Assembly (NCBI RefSeq): GCF_004359215.1
Contig: NW_027152029.1
Coordinates: 1,617,766-1,649,501 of the forward strand
Direction of reading: 5' to 3'
DNA: 31,736 nucleotides
Origin: Bremia lactucae
Lineage: Eukaryota > Oomycota > Peronosporomycetes > Peronosporales > Peronosporaceae
The notes under the pieces were generated by a model. That model saw only the letters and a list, made by a program, of their open reading frames with translations, searched no databases and was not told the origin of the DNA. This document shows positions 9,761 through 18,317 of the stretch, piece after piece. The position numbers and the translations under genes were made by a program. The stretch's first letter is position 1. Every line of letters starts with the position of its first letter.

Positions 9761-10710
9761 TTTGTGGAGACTTCACAGCATCTTGGTACGTTGATGGGGT
9801 TTCAAATGCCGCATTAGCTTGATCATATTCAATACGATATCGTTTTGAGGCACGTTCTACAGGTTCATCTCCTCGTGACGAAACAATAGCATCTGACATC
9901 CCGACCGGAACCAAAGCTTGTGAGTCTGTACTTGGAGGAGATATTGCGAGAGGGTTATTGTGTCCACTAACACGAGATGAATGTGTCTCTAGACTGTCAT
10001 CGAGATTAGTCCATCCCTCCCTGGGCACAATGGCCTGAATATCATCCTCAATTAGCTGGCTCCATGTACACGTCATCGATATCGAAAGCAATATCATCTT
10101 CATGTCCATTCTCTAGACGTGTACCCAACGACGTTAATTCTTGAGGAGGCGAGACTATTTGATCACCGTTAGTCTGATCAACCTCCATAGGTTCAATTTC
10201 ATCGTGATTCGAAGAAATTGGTGATTGAACCCTGATATCATCGTCTCCTTCGCCATTTATTTTTGCGTGCTGACGAGTTGATACTGGTGCGTCATCAACA
10301 ACTTGTACATACTTCGTCCGTGGCTGTTCTTGAAATGTCACTGACCTTGTGACTTCAAGTTTTTCTGAATTATAATTCCAGACACGATAACCCTTCACTT
10401 CGTGTGAATAACCAAGAAACATGCACCGAAATGCCTTCTTGTCCAATTAAGCACGTTTTGCTTTGTCAATGTGTGCGTAACCTTGAGCACCAAAAACGCG
10501 CATGTGTGACATGTCTGGCTTCAAGCCAAAACACATCTCAATTGGAGTCTTCGTCGGGGATGAAGCGCACGTGACCCGGTTGGTCACATATACAGCTGTA
10601 TTTATAGCTTCAGCCCACCACTTCTTTTCCACTTGCATGTGATTTAGCATCGACCTTGCACGTTCCGTCAGTGTCCTATTCATTCGTTCAGCCATTCCAT
10701 TTTGCTGGGG
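9761..10710 (-). pseudogene. Copia integrase C-terminal part and integrase-RT linker
   Basis: On the minus strand it starts in the final segment of the integrase core (PQQNGMAERMNRTLTERARS, including the last catalytic Glu). It continues through RVFGAQGYAHIDKAKRA and, after one stop at 10447, KAFRCMFLGYSHEVKGYRVW, then an acidic linker leading into RT. The zinc-binding N-terminus and the first two catalytic Asp residues are missing because the element is deleted up to its 5' LTR stub. Integrase would insert cDNA in the nucleus; this one cannot. Confidence 0.86.
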
Positions 10711-10736
10711 CGTCGCCTGATGCTCCACCTTCAACA
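10711..10736 (-). repeat. Copia 5' LTR stub (26 bp)
   Basis: These 26 bases match the first 26 bases of the 3' LTR (8222-8247) with one mismatch. They lie directly inside the target duplication ATACC at 10737-10741. After the shared CGACG the sequence switches to integrase. Confidence 0.85.
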
Positions 10737-10741
10737 ATACC
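10737..10741. repeat. Copia target-site duplication, right copy
   Basis: ATACC is identical to 8043-8047 and lies just outside the 5' LTR stub. Confidence 0.82.
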
Positions 10742-11591
10742 GCTCTATGCTACGGATCATTTTTTAATAATTTTAGCTGCTCTAACCTACAGTGCAATAT
10801 TTTGTTTGATAAAAGTGACAACGCAGAATATTTCAATAAATTCCGTAAGACCTCAATTTCTTAAGATCAATTTCTTAAGAGTGGGTGGTGCTAAAATGCA
10901 GTGGTCAGTTTCGCTCAGGTGTACAGAATATATCTTGACCGTTGCTACGTATTTGTTCCTACCAAGAAAATTGTTCGAGTGTACTTGATTAATTTTTATG
11001 AACAAGTAAAGACTTGGTTACTGAAGCCCCTTGCACAAGGATTGCCTGCGAACGCATACCCTTTTTGTAGCCTTGCATTGCTCATACGATCATCAAGTAC
11101 ATGAAAAAGATGGAAAAAGTGATTGCAAAATGTTGTTTTTGAGACTTGATTTGCTCAATTTCGAGTAGATTGCAAAGATTCTTAGAAAAACGCCTCGTAC
11201 ACACTTTGTGGTGCTTTTGCTTTTCGCTGATGCAGATCAGAGCAAGTGCATATCTTTCGGAGAAGGATTTTTCCCGGCTAGTCTGCCACACATAATACTA
11301 CTCACAGACATGTCGCAATGATAACTTTAAGGCTGGCTTCCCGCAGATGCAGAAGAACATTGAAGTAGCAGTAATTGCTCGCTTCAAAGAGCGGTACCCT
11401 AACATTGCAAAACGGCAAATCCGCGACAATTCGATATGGTTAGTAAGTGATAAAAACGGCGATTGATTTGCCACAACCCATCTATCAGCGCAGTACCAGG
11501 TCCTACAAATTTCTGCTGTTTGGAAGCCTTTCCTCCTCACATCTGAATTTTCCGTCAGTCTCTCGGATCTCGCTTAACTCGTAACGCTAAA
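10742..11591. other. Region upstream of phosphatase-like gene
   Basis: Short open frames on both strands (up to about 110 codons) have no recognisable domain or partner. The last 150 bp before 11592 include pyrimidine-rich stretches (TCAGTCTCTCGGATCTCGC) that could hold the start of transcription. I see no certain initiator motif. Confidence 0.4.
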
Positions 11592-12440
11592 ATGTTGGCG
11601 GTAATCCTCGGTGCGCTTCTTTTCGTGATATGCAAAGCTAGTGGCCAGCATCCTACGTCATCTCGGTATCGCTACATTCCTAAATATTTTAGTCAACGGG
11701 ATCCTAGCCAGTCTCCCCCAGCGTCTTACCCTCCTCACATGGGGCTGCAGGATGGATACACGTGGCATGATGTGCATGCTGAAGTTGCCGCGGGACGACT
11801 TGAAGGCAGAAATGTGAAGCTTCTGGTATTTCTGCGTCATGGTGAAGGTATCCACAACGTCGCTACTAACAAGTATGGCATGTTCGCGTGGGACGGCTAC
11901 TACTCTAAGCTGCCAGAGTATTTGGATTCGCCCTTGACAAAAACCGGGGTCATACAAGCAGGAAAAGCGTCGAAAATGCTCGACGGTGAGATTTCTATGG
12001 GCTTACATCTCGACAATGTGCTGGTGTCTCCGCTAGAGCGTACACTTCATACTTACTCCGTTGCGTACCAAAATCAACAAAACATCAAAAGCACAGTGGT
12101 AGAGTTAGCACGGGAGATACTGGGTGTGAGCACTTGCGACCAGCGTCGCAGCATCTCTGAAAAGCGACTCGAGTACCCTCACTTGGACTTCAGCAAAATT
12201 AAATCTGATGCGGACCCATGGTGGACCTCTGATCATCGTGAGACTGACGCTGAGATAAAAATTCGTGCAACAAAGTTCTTAAATTTTATCTTTTCGAACA
12301 CGTCATCACAGAGTGTTGGTGTTGTCTCCCACAGCATATTTGCCGCTGCGCTTCTAGGTGTAGTTAATCATCCCGTGTACAAAATTGCAACAGCTGAGTT
12401 CCTACCTCTGCTTATTGAGGCCTTCCCACCAGCAAACTAA
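11592..12440 (+). CDS. Secreted histidine phosphatase / phosphoglycerate-mutase-like protein
   Basis: This is an intronless frame of 282 codons, the only intact cellular-type frame of this size here. Residues 1-19 (MLAVILGALLFVICKASG) form a signal peptide, so secretion is likely. The branch-1 histidine phosphatase signature FLRHGEG is at residues 80-86 (Arg82, nucleophile His83). Other expected residues are Arg150 (SPLERTL), Glu174 (ELAREILG) and His247 (VVSHS). The length and the LDSPLTKTG stretch resemble the fungal PMU1-like subgroup. The reaction is phosphoester hydrolysis or transfer through a phosphohistidine; the substrate is unknown. All catalytic positions are present and there is no frame break, so it looks functional. 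It lies alone between the copia element and a nest of gypsy elements. No RXLR-type motif is evident after the signal peptide. Confidence 0.9.
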   Translation: MLAVILGALLFVICKASGQHPTSSRYRYIPKYFSQRDPSQSPPASYPPHMGLQDGYTWHDVHAEVAAGRLEGRNVKLLVFLRHGEGIHNVATNKYGMFAWDGYYSKLPEYLDSPLTKTGVIQAGKASKMLDGEISMGLHLDNVLVSPLERTLHTYSVAYQNQQNIKSTVVELAREILGVSTCDQRRSISEKRLEYPHLDFSKIKSDADPWWTSDHRETDAEIKIRATKFLNFIFSNTSSQSVGVVSHSIFAAALLGVVNHPVYKIATAEFLPLLIEAFPPAN

Positions 12441-12721
12441 ATGCTAGTTTTGCAATTGGCCGAATTCGTGCGATTTGTTGAACTCGTTATAAATGATTTC
12501 CTTTTTACAAGCTTCGTCCGGATTTGGATGACTGTGGGAAACGTGATGGCGCAGGTTGATGATTGATAACATAAAAGCTAGAAACGTTTGGGCTCTTTTT
12601 AATCAGTGAAAAAACATCGGAGCTTAAAATTATATTAGAATAATACGATAGTTAATAATATCGAACTATAAAATTTAAGAAACGTATTGTCCAGGTCGAA
12701 GATCAATCTATTGTTATATAT
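12441..12721. other. 3' flank of phosphatase-like gene
   Basis: This 281-bp AT-rich stretch presumably holds the 3' UTR and terminator. It ends exactly where a reverse G1a LTR begins (TGTAACGGGGCAC at 12722). Nothing else is recognised. Confidence 0.5.
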
Positions 12722-12886
12722 GTGTAACGGGGCACTACGACTTGTACTGTTCCAGTACAAGTCCACTTCACACTGCTTCAGTTGTGAGTGGTGCCTTTCG
12801 TTAGGTGACGTACACTGTACGTGCAGAGGAAGACTTCCCTTAAGACAAGTTAACTTAAGAGGGTAAAATGAAAATTGTATTAATAT
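12722..12886 (-). repeat. G1a 3' LTR, outer half (reverse)
   Basis: On the plus strand it starts TGTAACGGGGCAC, the reverse complement of the LTR end, and follows the reverse LTR for 165 bp to ATTAATAT. There the forward LTR TGTAACTGGG begins. The missing inner half is found 9.9 kb away at 22793-22986. Confidence 0.82.
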
Positions 12887-13352
12887 TGTAACTGGGTGTA
12901 TCGTTACATGAAATTAACACTGAAAGGTTGTTAGTTAATATATTATCTAAAAGGTAGATAATGTTTGGAGAATATAACTTTACATGGTAATATTCTAAAA
13001 GCTTATCCATTGGCAGATATAGACCATTATATCTACTTTCTCCGCTGTCCAGTCAGAGTTGGAAGCGCGCAAAGAGAGAGACAGATTAGACTTTATTACA
13101 TGTTTTGTATTAGTTTAAAATTAAGTAGTATTAAATAGATAGAAACAAAAGAACTTAATTATATTAAATACTGTTTTTAATTAACCCTCTTTAAAGCAAG
13201 TGTTTTAAAAGAGAGTCTTCTTCTGCACGTACTACTGTACGAGAAGTGAGGCACCACTCGCAGGTGATCAGTCGAGATGTCACGTTCGACGACTGAGGCA
13301 GTGCGGAGTGGACTTGCACTGAAGCAGTACAAGTCAGTAGTGCCCCGTTACA
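12887..13352 (+). repeat. G1a 5' LTR (forward)
   Basis: This 466-bp LTR runs from TGTAACTGGGTGTATCG to TGCCCCGTTACA. It is the longest G1a LTR here and is homologous to 1861, 5128 and 7137. It contains the family feature of purine tracts (GAGAGAGAC) and local inverted repeats. Confidence 0.88.
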
Positions 13353-13354
13353 CC

Positions 13355-13367
13355 TGGTAGCACTTTG
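13355..13367 (+). other. Primer-binding site
   Basis: TGGTAGCACTTTG starts 2 nt after the LTR end and is identical to 5547-5559. The tRNA is not assigned. Confidence 0.6.
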
Positions 13368-13392
13368 AAGTTCGTCCAAGGACCACAGTTTC

Positions 13393-13420
13393 ATCATCTA
13401 ACATGGACATGTTAGATGAT
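13393..13420 (+). promoter_or_regulatory. Hairpin enclosing the gag start codon
   Basis: A 12-bp perfect inverted repeat (ATCATCTAACAT / ATGTTAGATGAT) with a 4-nt loop (GGAC) covers the gag ATG at 13403. The reverse copy at about 7065-7090 keeps a 10-bp version (CATCTAACAT) and the copy near 1800 a near-perfect one. As RNA it could modulate translation start; that role is inference. Confidence 0.5.
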
Positions 13421-14513
13421 AATGGAAATACGCATCACGTTTCGCGTGATAGCTACTCCTTTCTAAGTGACATAGAAAGGAGTGCGGTCGAACGAATGAG
13501 TTCGAGCGTAGGGAACGATGCCATCTTGGCCATGCTGTCCGATTTGGACAGAGATGCCCTCCATTCAGCCATCGCCAAGTTCATACAACATGAACTTGAC
13601 GAGATGAAGGAGAAGGTAGCCTTGCTGAATCAGCAAGGCTCTCAACAGGCAGAACTGTTGAGGTTACAGCAAGTACAGACCCCTGTACCTGGGATGACGC
13701 ATACGCGTCGTCCTGAAACCCTAAAGATTGATATCTCTAAGTATAGGGGAGTCGAAGAAGACTCCCTCTTAAGATGGTTTGTCGAGTTGGACGACGTCAC
13801 ATTATCGACGAGCAAATGCAAGTCGCATTAGCCCAATCAAACTTGGCAGGTCGTGCCAAAACTTGGGCACTAGGCCTAAAGTTGCGCGACCCATATGTCT
13901 TATGGTCGCTAGAGGCTTTTAAAGCCCGGCTCAAACAGACGTTTGAACCGCCTAATGCTGAGTTCAGTGCTCGATCAGAGCTTCTAAAACTCAAACAAGG
14001 CAAGCGTGATGTTCACGTATATGCCCAGTACATACGACTCTTAGCGAGTTGTATTACAAGTAACCCAGTCCATGAACACACGCTGATTACGGTGTTCATG
14101 CAAGGCCTTACGGATGGTCCCGTAAAGACCCACCTGTTCCGCTTGGAACTGGATACGCTTGAAGAAGCAATATCGTTGCGGAACAGGAGGACTTTAGCTT
14201 GAGATAGGCCCAAGCTAGTTCGTCATCGTATCGTCCTCCAAGACGACACGAGTCTGGAGGTCCAGAACATATGGACCTCTCTTACGTCGAAAGCGAGAGA
14301 CCTCGCTTTTCGAGCACTAAGCGTTCGCAGAAATGCCATCGCTGCCAAAAGTCAGGACACTACGCTCATGAGTGTAGTGCCCCATGCTTAGTACCGAAAG
14401 GTACTGAACGTAATTTTGGACCGAATGCTAAAAAGTGCAATGGTCGCGGGTCCGACATTGTTGCGAAATCGCGACAGCGAGACGGACCGCCAAAAAACGG
14501 TCGGGGTCAGTAG
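13403..14513 (+). pseudogene. G1a gypsy gag, broken
   Basis: The first frame, 13403-13831, holds the N-terminal region up to LRWFVELDDV. The frame shifts at about 13788, where about 13 nt are missing relative to 1226-1810. The gag core follows (SNLAGRAKTWALGL, WSLEAFKARLKQTFEPP, RDVHVYAQYIRLL, LITVFMQGLTDGPVKTH). A 1-nt loss near 14168 (absent from 5595-6706) changes the last codons before the shared TAG. The CCHC zinc knuckle CHRCQKSGHYAHEC lies in 14271-14513. Apart from scattered differences the copy is nearly identical to 5595-6706. Confidence 0.87.
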
Positions 14514-14562
14514 GGGCGCAACGCCCTACTGATCCAGCGATTTCAAGAGATTTGCAAATCTC

Positions 14563-15803
14563 TTGACTAATGTTGCTTCAGACACACAATTATTATGTGT
14601 CTCTGCACCTGCTAATGAGGTATCACTCGTCACCTTGAAGTTAAAAGTTACCAATGATTTGTCACTTAGAGCCCTAGTGGACTGTGGACCGTCGAATATC
14701 TTTATTCGTCGCCAGTCGCTAGAGGGTCTTAAGCTCAAATATGTTGAGCGCGACATCCCTCCAACGAGGATGACGGTGCGCTAGCGACAGGCGCATCGAT
14801 AACAGTAATGAAACGCGAAGTGAAATTTCACTACACGTTAAAAGGTTTACAGTACGAGGATGATTTCATCGTACTGGATTTGGATGACAAATTTGATGTC
14901 ATCCTAGGTTTACCTTGGCTCAGAAAATATGAGCCAAGAATCAGCTGGCAGCATCGATCCGTAAAGATGCCTGCCACTTGTTCATCAGATGGTCATCTGA
15001 TGAACGTCTTGAAGCTAACACATGCGTGTGGGTGTACTACGAGTGAGTGCGATGGCATCACTTGTGGTACGGTCGTTAGTACGACTGCACAAGATCACAG
15101 TGTGATTACTAATCAACCTGTGGAGTCAGCTGTCGGCGGCTGTGCTAATGCACAGGTAGCGCCGAAGGTCCACCACTCGAAGAAGTCGAGTGGATTGAGA
15201 CATGAATGTACATCTAGCGGGCGACATTCAAAGAATATACCGGTTGTCCAAAATGGACAACACGATGATCCTAGGTCGAGTAGCGAGTCGATCGTAGAGG
15301 ACCCGACTGTGATAGCGCAATCACAGTCTGAACGCGTTGAGGGAATAAGTCCCCACGTACTTGAGTAGAAATCTCCTCAAATAGTTAATGCTGAAGTGAC
15401 TAGACTTCAGCATTCCGAGGGATTGATCCCTCGGCAGCCTGTGGATTAATCCCAGGAAGAAACCAAGACATTGAATGCCTTAGTTTGTAACGAATCAAGA
15501 GTGGGCGCTTATACTTTGATCTGTATGCGCCTCCGAAGTCAACTTTGAAGATAATACAATTACCAACCCTAGAACCTAAACGGTTCTTGAAAGATCTGCA
15601 TAGTGGTACAATCACGCAGATCTGCGTACTCGTCACAGAGGACGAATACGTAACCGATATTACGTCAGCGGTAATTTTTGCAGAGAACGACCGGTTTCTC
15701 GGCAGCTCATCGATGGACAAAAGTGTCCTCGATGTGAAGACTCGGATTGAGAAATATACTACTCAATCCTAGGAGTCACTTAAGACAAATCCTTTATACA
15801 AGA
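14563..15803 (+). pseudogene. G1a protease and linker to reverse transcriptase
   Basis: The retropepsin-like domain has its active-site region as ALVDCGPSNIFIRRQSL, with Cys where D-S/T-G is usual. The flap side and end are KFDVILGLPWLRKYEP. One missing base near 14782 creates a TAG in VR(LA)TGAS. The frame resumes at 14808 and stops at 15366. A linker frame at 15545-15772 has LEPKRFLKDLHSG and SSSMDKSVLDVKTR, as in the other copies. The sequence breaks off at 15803, where G2 is inserted 11 nt into the segment that in the G1c copy (27655 onward) leads into RT (NPLYKDLIELKDAFPE). Confidence 0.85.
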
Positions 15804-16336
15804 TGTAACAGGCTAAAGTTGCCCTAATGTTACACAATCCCCGTTATGTACACTTAGTGTACTTAAGGGGATGGTCAATTACTAAATTATAGTAATTAGA
15901 CCCAACACTCGGGTGTGGTTCACATTTGTGGCCAACCCTTGTGTATGTGATGCACATGGGTGCATTCACATTAGGAGGGATGACGGCTAGCGTCATCCGT
16001 TACGCGAGGTATCTAGAAAGATACGCTCGCAATACATATTAAGTGTTATCTATAGAGATGACATTTTAATTGGTAAAAATAGGTATTTATATTTTACACG
16101 ATTAAATATAAATCAGTCTGAAAACTGCTTCCTTCTGGGTAAGTGCGCACGAGGAGCCGGATTTCCGCTCCCGTGACGACACTGAACCAGAGTACTTAGT
16201 TCGTTGGGTGAGGACGCTAACGCGCCCACCACAACTACCTCACTAAACGCAAGAGAAGCTGGTAAAACCGCTTCCTCGCTGTGCTAGGGTGTGTGTCTAA
16301 GTAGAGCGTGGCCGCATTACGACGTGCCCGCCTACA
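15804..16336 (+). repeat. G2 5' LTR
   Basis: It runs from TGTAACAGGC to GCCCGCCTACA, with TGTA/TACA ends. It is homologous to 22273-22789 and, on the other strand, 1-441. Confidence 0.88.
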
Positions 16337-16338
16337 CT

Positions 16339-16355
16339 TGGTACACTTGAAATCC
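16339..16355 (+). other. G2 primer-binding site
   Basis: TGGTACACTTGAAATCC starts 2 nt after the LTR. It shares TGGTA and CACT with the G1 sites, so a related tRNA may prime both families. Confidence 0.6.
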
Positions 16356-16398
16356 TTCCCACGAACCGCATCTATTCGTTTTGCGTGTGTACGTGAGG

Positions 16399-17535
16399 AT
16401 GAGCCTCAATATTGATTGGGCTCATTTTCCCCACCTCTCCGAATATCATCGGGAGGTGGCAGGGCTTATGGCGCAGGGACTTGGTGAACAAGCCCTGTCC
16501 AGGCTCCTGGGTAGTCCTCCTGAGCAACATGTTGCTCAGTTGGAGCAGTTTGAGGCATTCGTGCTCGGACAGCGGAGGGCCGCGTCCGAGGCACAGAGCC
16601 ATGCTGCGGCGGAGTCCGTCACTCAGACTCAGGATGAGCTGAGGCATGAGCAGGCTCGGAGCGAGGCTCTCAACAGGACTGTTGAGATGCTCTCTGCCCG
16701 GCCGCATCAGCCGAGGCCCATTCGGATGGACCCGCCCAAGTTCGATGGAACTGCGGCGCACACGATTGTCCACTGGCAATGCGGAGTCGCGCAGCGCATT
16801 GAGGACGACAGCCGGAGGGTGTCGTACGCTATGTCGCATATGCGCGGTAAGGCCTCGGAGTGGGCTTACTCGGCGCTTATAGCGGACAGAAAGGCGTTCC
16901 CTATATGGGCGATCTTTAAGACAAAGATTCGCGCCATGTACCAGCCGCCGAACAACGAAGTGTTGCTTCAGGTGCGCTTCTTTGGAGCGCGACAGGCGAA
17001 GCGATCTCTGCAAGAGTATGTGCAAGAGATGCGCTCGCTGTCGGCGTCCATAACCGTAGGTCCGATTCCGGAGCACATTAAGGTGCCCACGTTTATGAAC
17101 GGACTACGGAATGGCCCACCGCGACAGGCCGTTTTCAGAAAGGTGCCGTCGACGATGGAAGAGGCAATCCAAATTGCCTTAGTTGAGGAGCAATCCTACA
17201 ACAGTGCCTCGGCGACAGCTTGGTATAAGCCGTCGGCCGAGAGGCCAGATGCTACTCCCATGGAGTTGGGCAATGCAGACGTTGTCTGCTATGATTGCGG
17301 CATGCGCGGCCATATGATGGGCTGCTATGCCAGGGTTCCTGCTGGGGATAGATACCACAAGAGGACTCCCTTTTCGAAGAGCGATGGCAAGAACCAGCGT
17401 GTGAGACGCATGAATTCTGCATCGACCACTGAGAGGTCGGGAAATGCAGGAGCGCAGAAGGGGCGGGATGCCCCACTCACGCGGACTCTGAAACTACCCC
17501 TAACTTTAGAGTTGTGGAACAAATGGGTAGCATAG
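16399..17535 (+). CDS. G2 Gag polyprotein
   Basis: This is an uninterrupted frame of 378 codons from the ATG at 16399 (MSLNIDWAHFPHLSEY). Another 18 nt upstream are open but start with TTG. The N-terminal third is Gln/Glu/Ala-rich and probably coiled coil (SVTQTQDELRHEQARSEALN). The middle is a retrotransposon-gag domain (PPKFDGTAAHTIVHWQ, MRGKASEWAYSAL, RSLQEYVQEMRSLSASI, FMNGLRNGPPR). The zinc knuckle is CYDCGMRGHMMGC, that is CX2CX4HX3C, one residue short of the usual CX2CX4HX4C and possibly damaged. Gag would assemble the particle and bind element RNA. It is the only complete retrotransposon gene here. Confidence 0.85.
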   Translation: MSLNIDWAHFPHLSEYHREVAGLMAQGLGEQALSRLLGSPPEQHVAQLEQFEAFVLGQRRAASEAQSHAAAESVTQTQDELRHEQARSEALNRTVEMLSARPHQPRPIRMDPPKFDGTAAHTIVHWQCGVAQRIEDDSRRVSYAMSHMRGKASEWAYSALIADRKAFPIWAIFKTKIRAMYQPPNNEVLLQVRFFGARQAKRSLQEYVQEMRSLSASITVGPIPEHIKVPTFMNGLRNGPPRQAVFRKVPSTMEEAIQIALVEEQSYNSASATAWYKPSAERPDATPMELGNADVVCYDCGMRGHMMGCYARVPAGDRYHKRTPFSKSDGKNQRVRRMNSASTTERSGNAGAQKGRDAPLTRTLKLPLTLELWNKWVA

Positions 17536-18133
17536 TCCCTGAGGTCTTAAAATTTCGGACATCAACCCTGCTGCTCTATAGCGCTCAAGTACGAGGCTAT
17601 GACCAGGTGATGACCCTCCTAGTGGATTCGAGTGCATCACAAAATTTTGTAAAACTCGCGGCTCTAAGAAAGAGACCGGCGATGTTTGAGTCGCTTTGAC
17701 AGTTTGGCAAGCGAGAAGAGGCGACCGTTCTTTAGCGAACGCCGCACTCATTAACTCTGAGGGAGTTCAGGTAGAACTCGCTTTCAGCTTTAGTGACTTT
17801 TCTTGTAAAGAGAAGTTCACAGTGCTAGGAATGGAGAGTCTTTATGACCTCATCCTAGGCATGCCATGGTTGGCGAAGTACCAACCATGGATAGACTGGC
17901 ATACACGCACAGTTTCGAGCTCTACGCAGGACACCGGAAGGGGTGTGCTCCTGCGAGAGGTGTATGTAACTGATGTCGTGTCGAACACAGTCGAGGGTGC
18001 GTTGACGGGATGTCAAACGTCACCAATTCCTACCCACCTCGTGGAGACTGGGGTAGTGAAAAGGACGATGACAAGTAGTCATGCTTTCGAATTTCCTGCA
18101 CAGAGCATAAAATCCTGTGGCAGCAGACGATGA
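17514..18133 (+). pseudogene. G2 aspartic protease
   Basis: Two frames make up the domain. The first (17514-17699) has TLLVDSSASQNFVKLAAL, the retropepsin active-site region with Ser in place of Gly of D-S-G. It stops at 17697. The second (17696-18133) continues with GVQVELAFSFSDFSCKEKF and the C-terminal motif LILGMPWLAKYQPWIDW. A 1-nt shift separates them. The changed Gly and the shift argue that it is dead. Its role in the family is to cut the Gag-Pol polyprotein. Confidence 0.8.
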
Positions 18134-18317
18134 GCTGACAGGAAGTCAAGCGTCGCATGAACCGGCACGGCGCCTAGAGCCTGGTGCGATTGGAAGGGGT
18201 GCGTTAGCCAGGAGAGCAACGGCACCCGCTTCCCAAAAATCTCGTCGTTACTCAGAGAGCGAATACCCGACAGATTAGGACGATCAAAGGCACGTCTAAA
18301 CGAGTGACAATCGGAGA

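Larger units (their letters stand above)
8048..10736 (-). mobile_element. Internally deleted Ty1/copia element
   Basis: Domain order on the minus strand is integrase end, linker, reverse transcriptase, RNase H, polypurine tract, 3' LTR. This is the Ty1/copia order, with integrase before RT. The element has an exact 5-bp target duplication ATACC at 8043-8047 and 10737-10741. The 3' LTR (8048-8247) is complete, but only the first 26 bp of the 5' LTR remain (10711-10736), fused directly to the last part of integrase. Gag, protease and most of integrase are therefore missing although both outer ends survive. Several frameshifts break pol, so it is not autonomous. Confidence 0.9.

Noticed and set aside
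11298..11540. Minus-strand 80-codon frame upstream of the phosphatase-like gene
   Set aside because: No motif is present and it lies in the likely promoter region of the next gene. There is no evidence that it is expressed.
16372..17076. Long minus-strand frame (234 codons) opposite G2 gag
   Set aside because: It is a shadow of the open gag frame on the plus strand. It has low-complexity Arg/Leu content and no recognisable domain.
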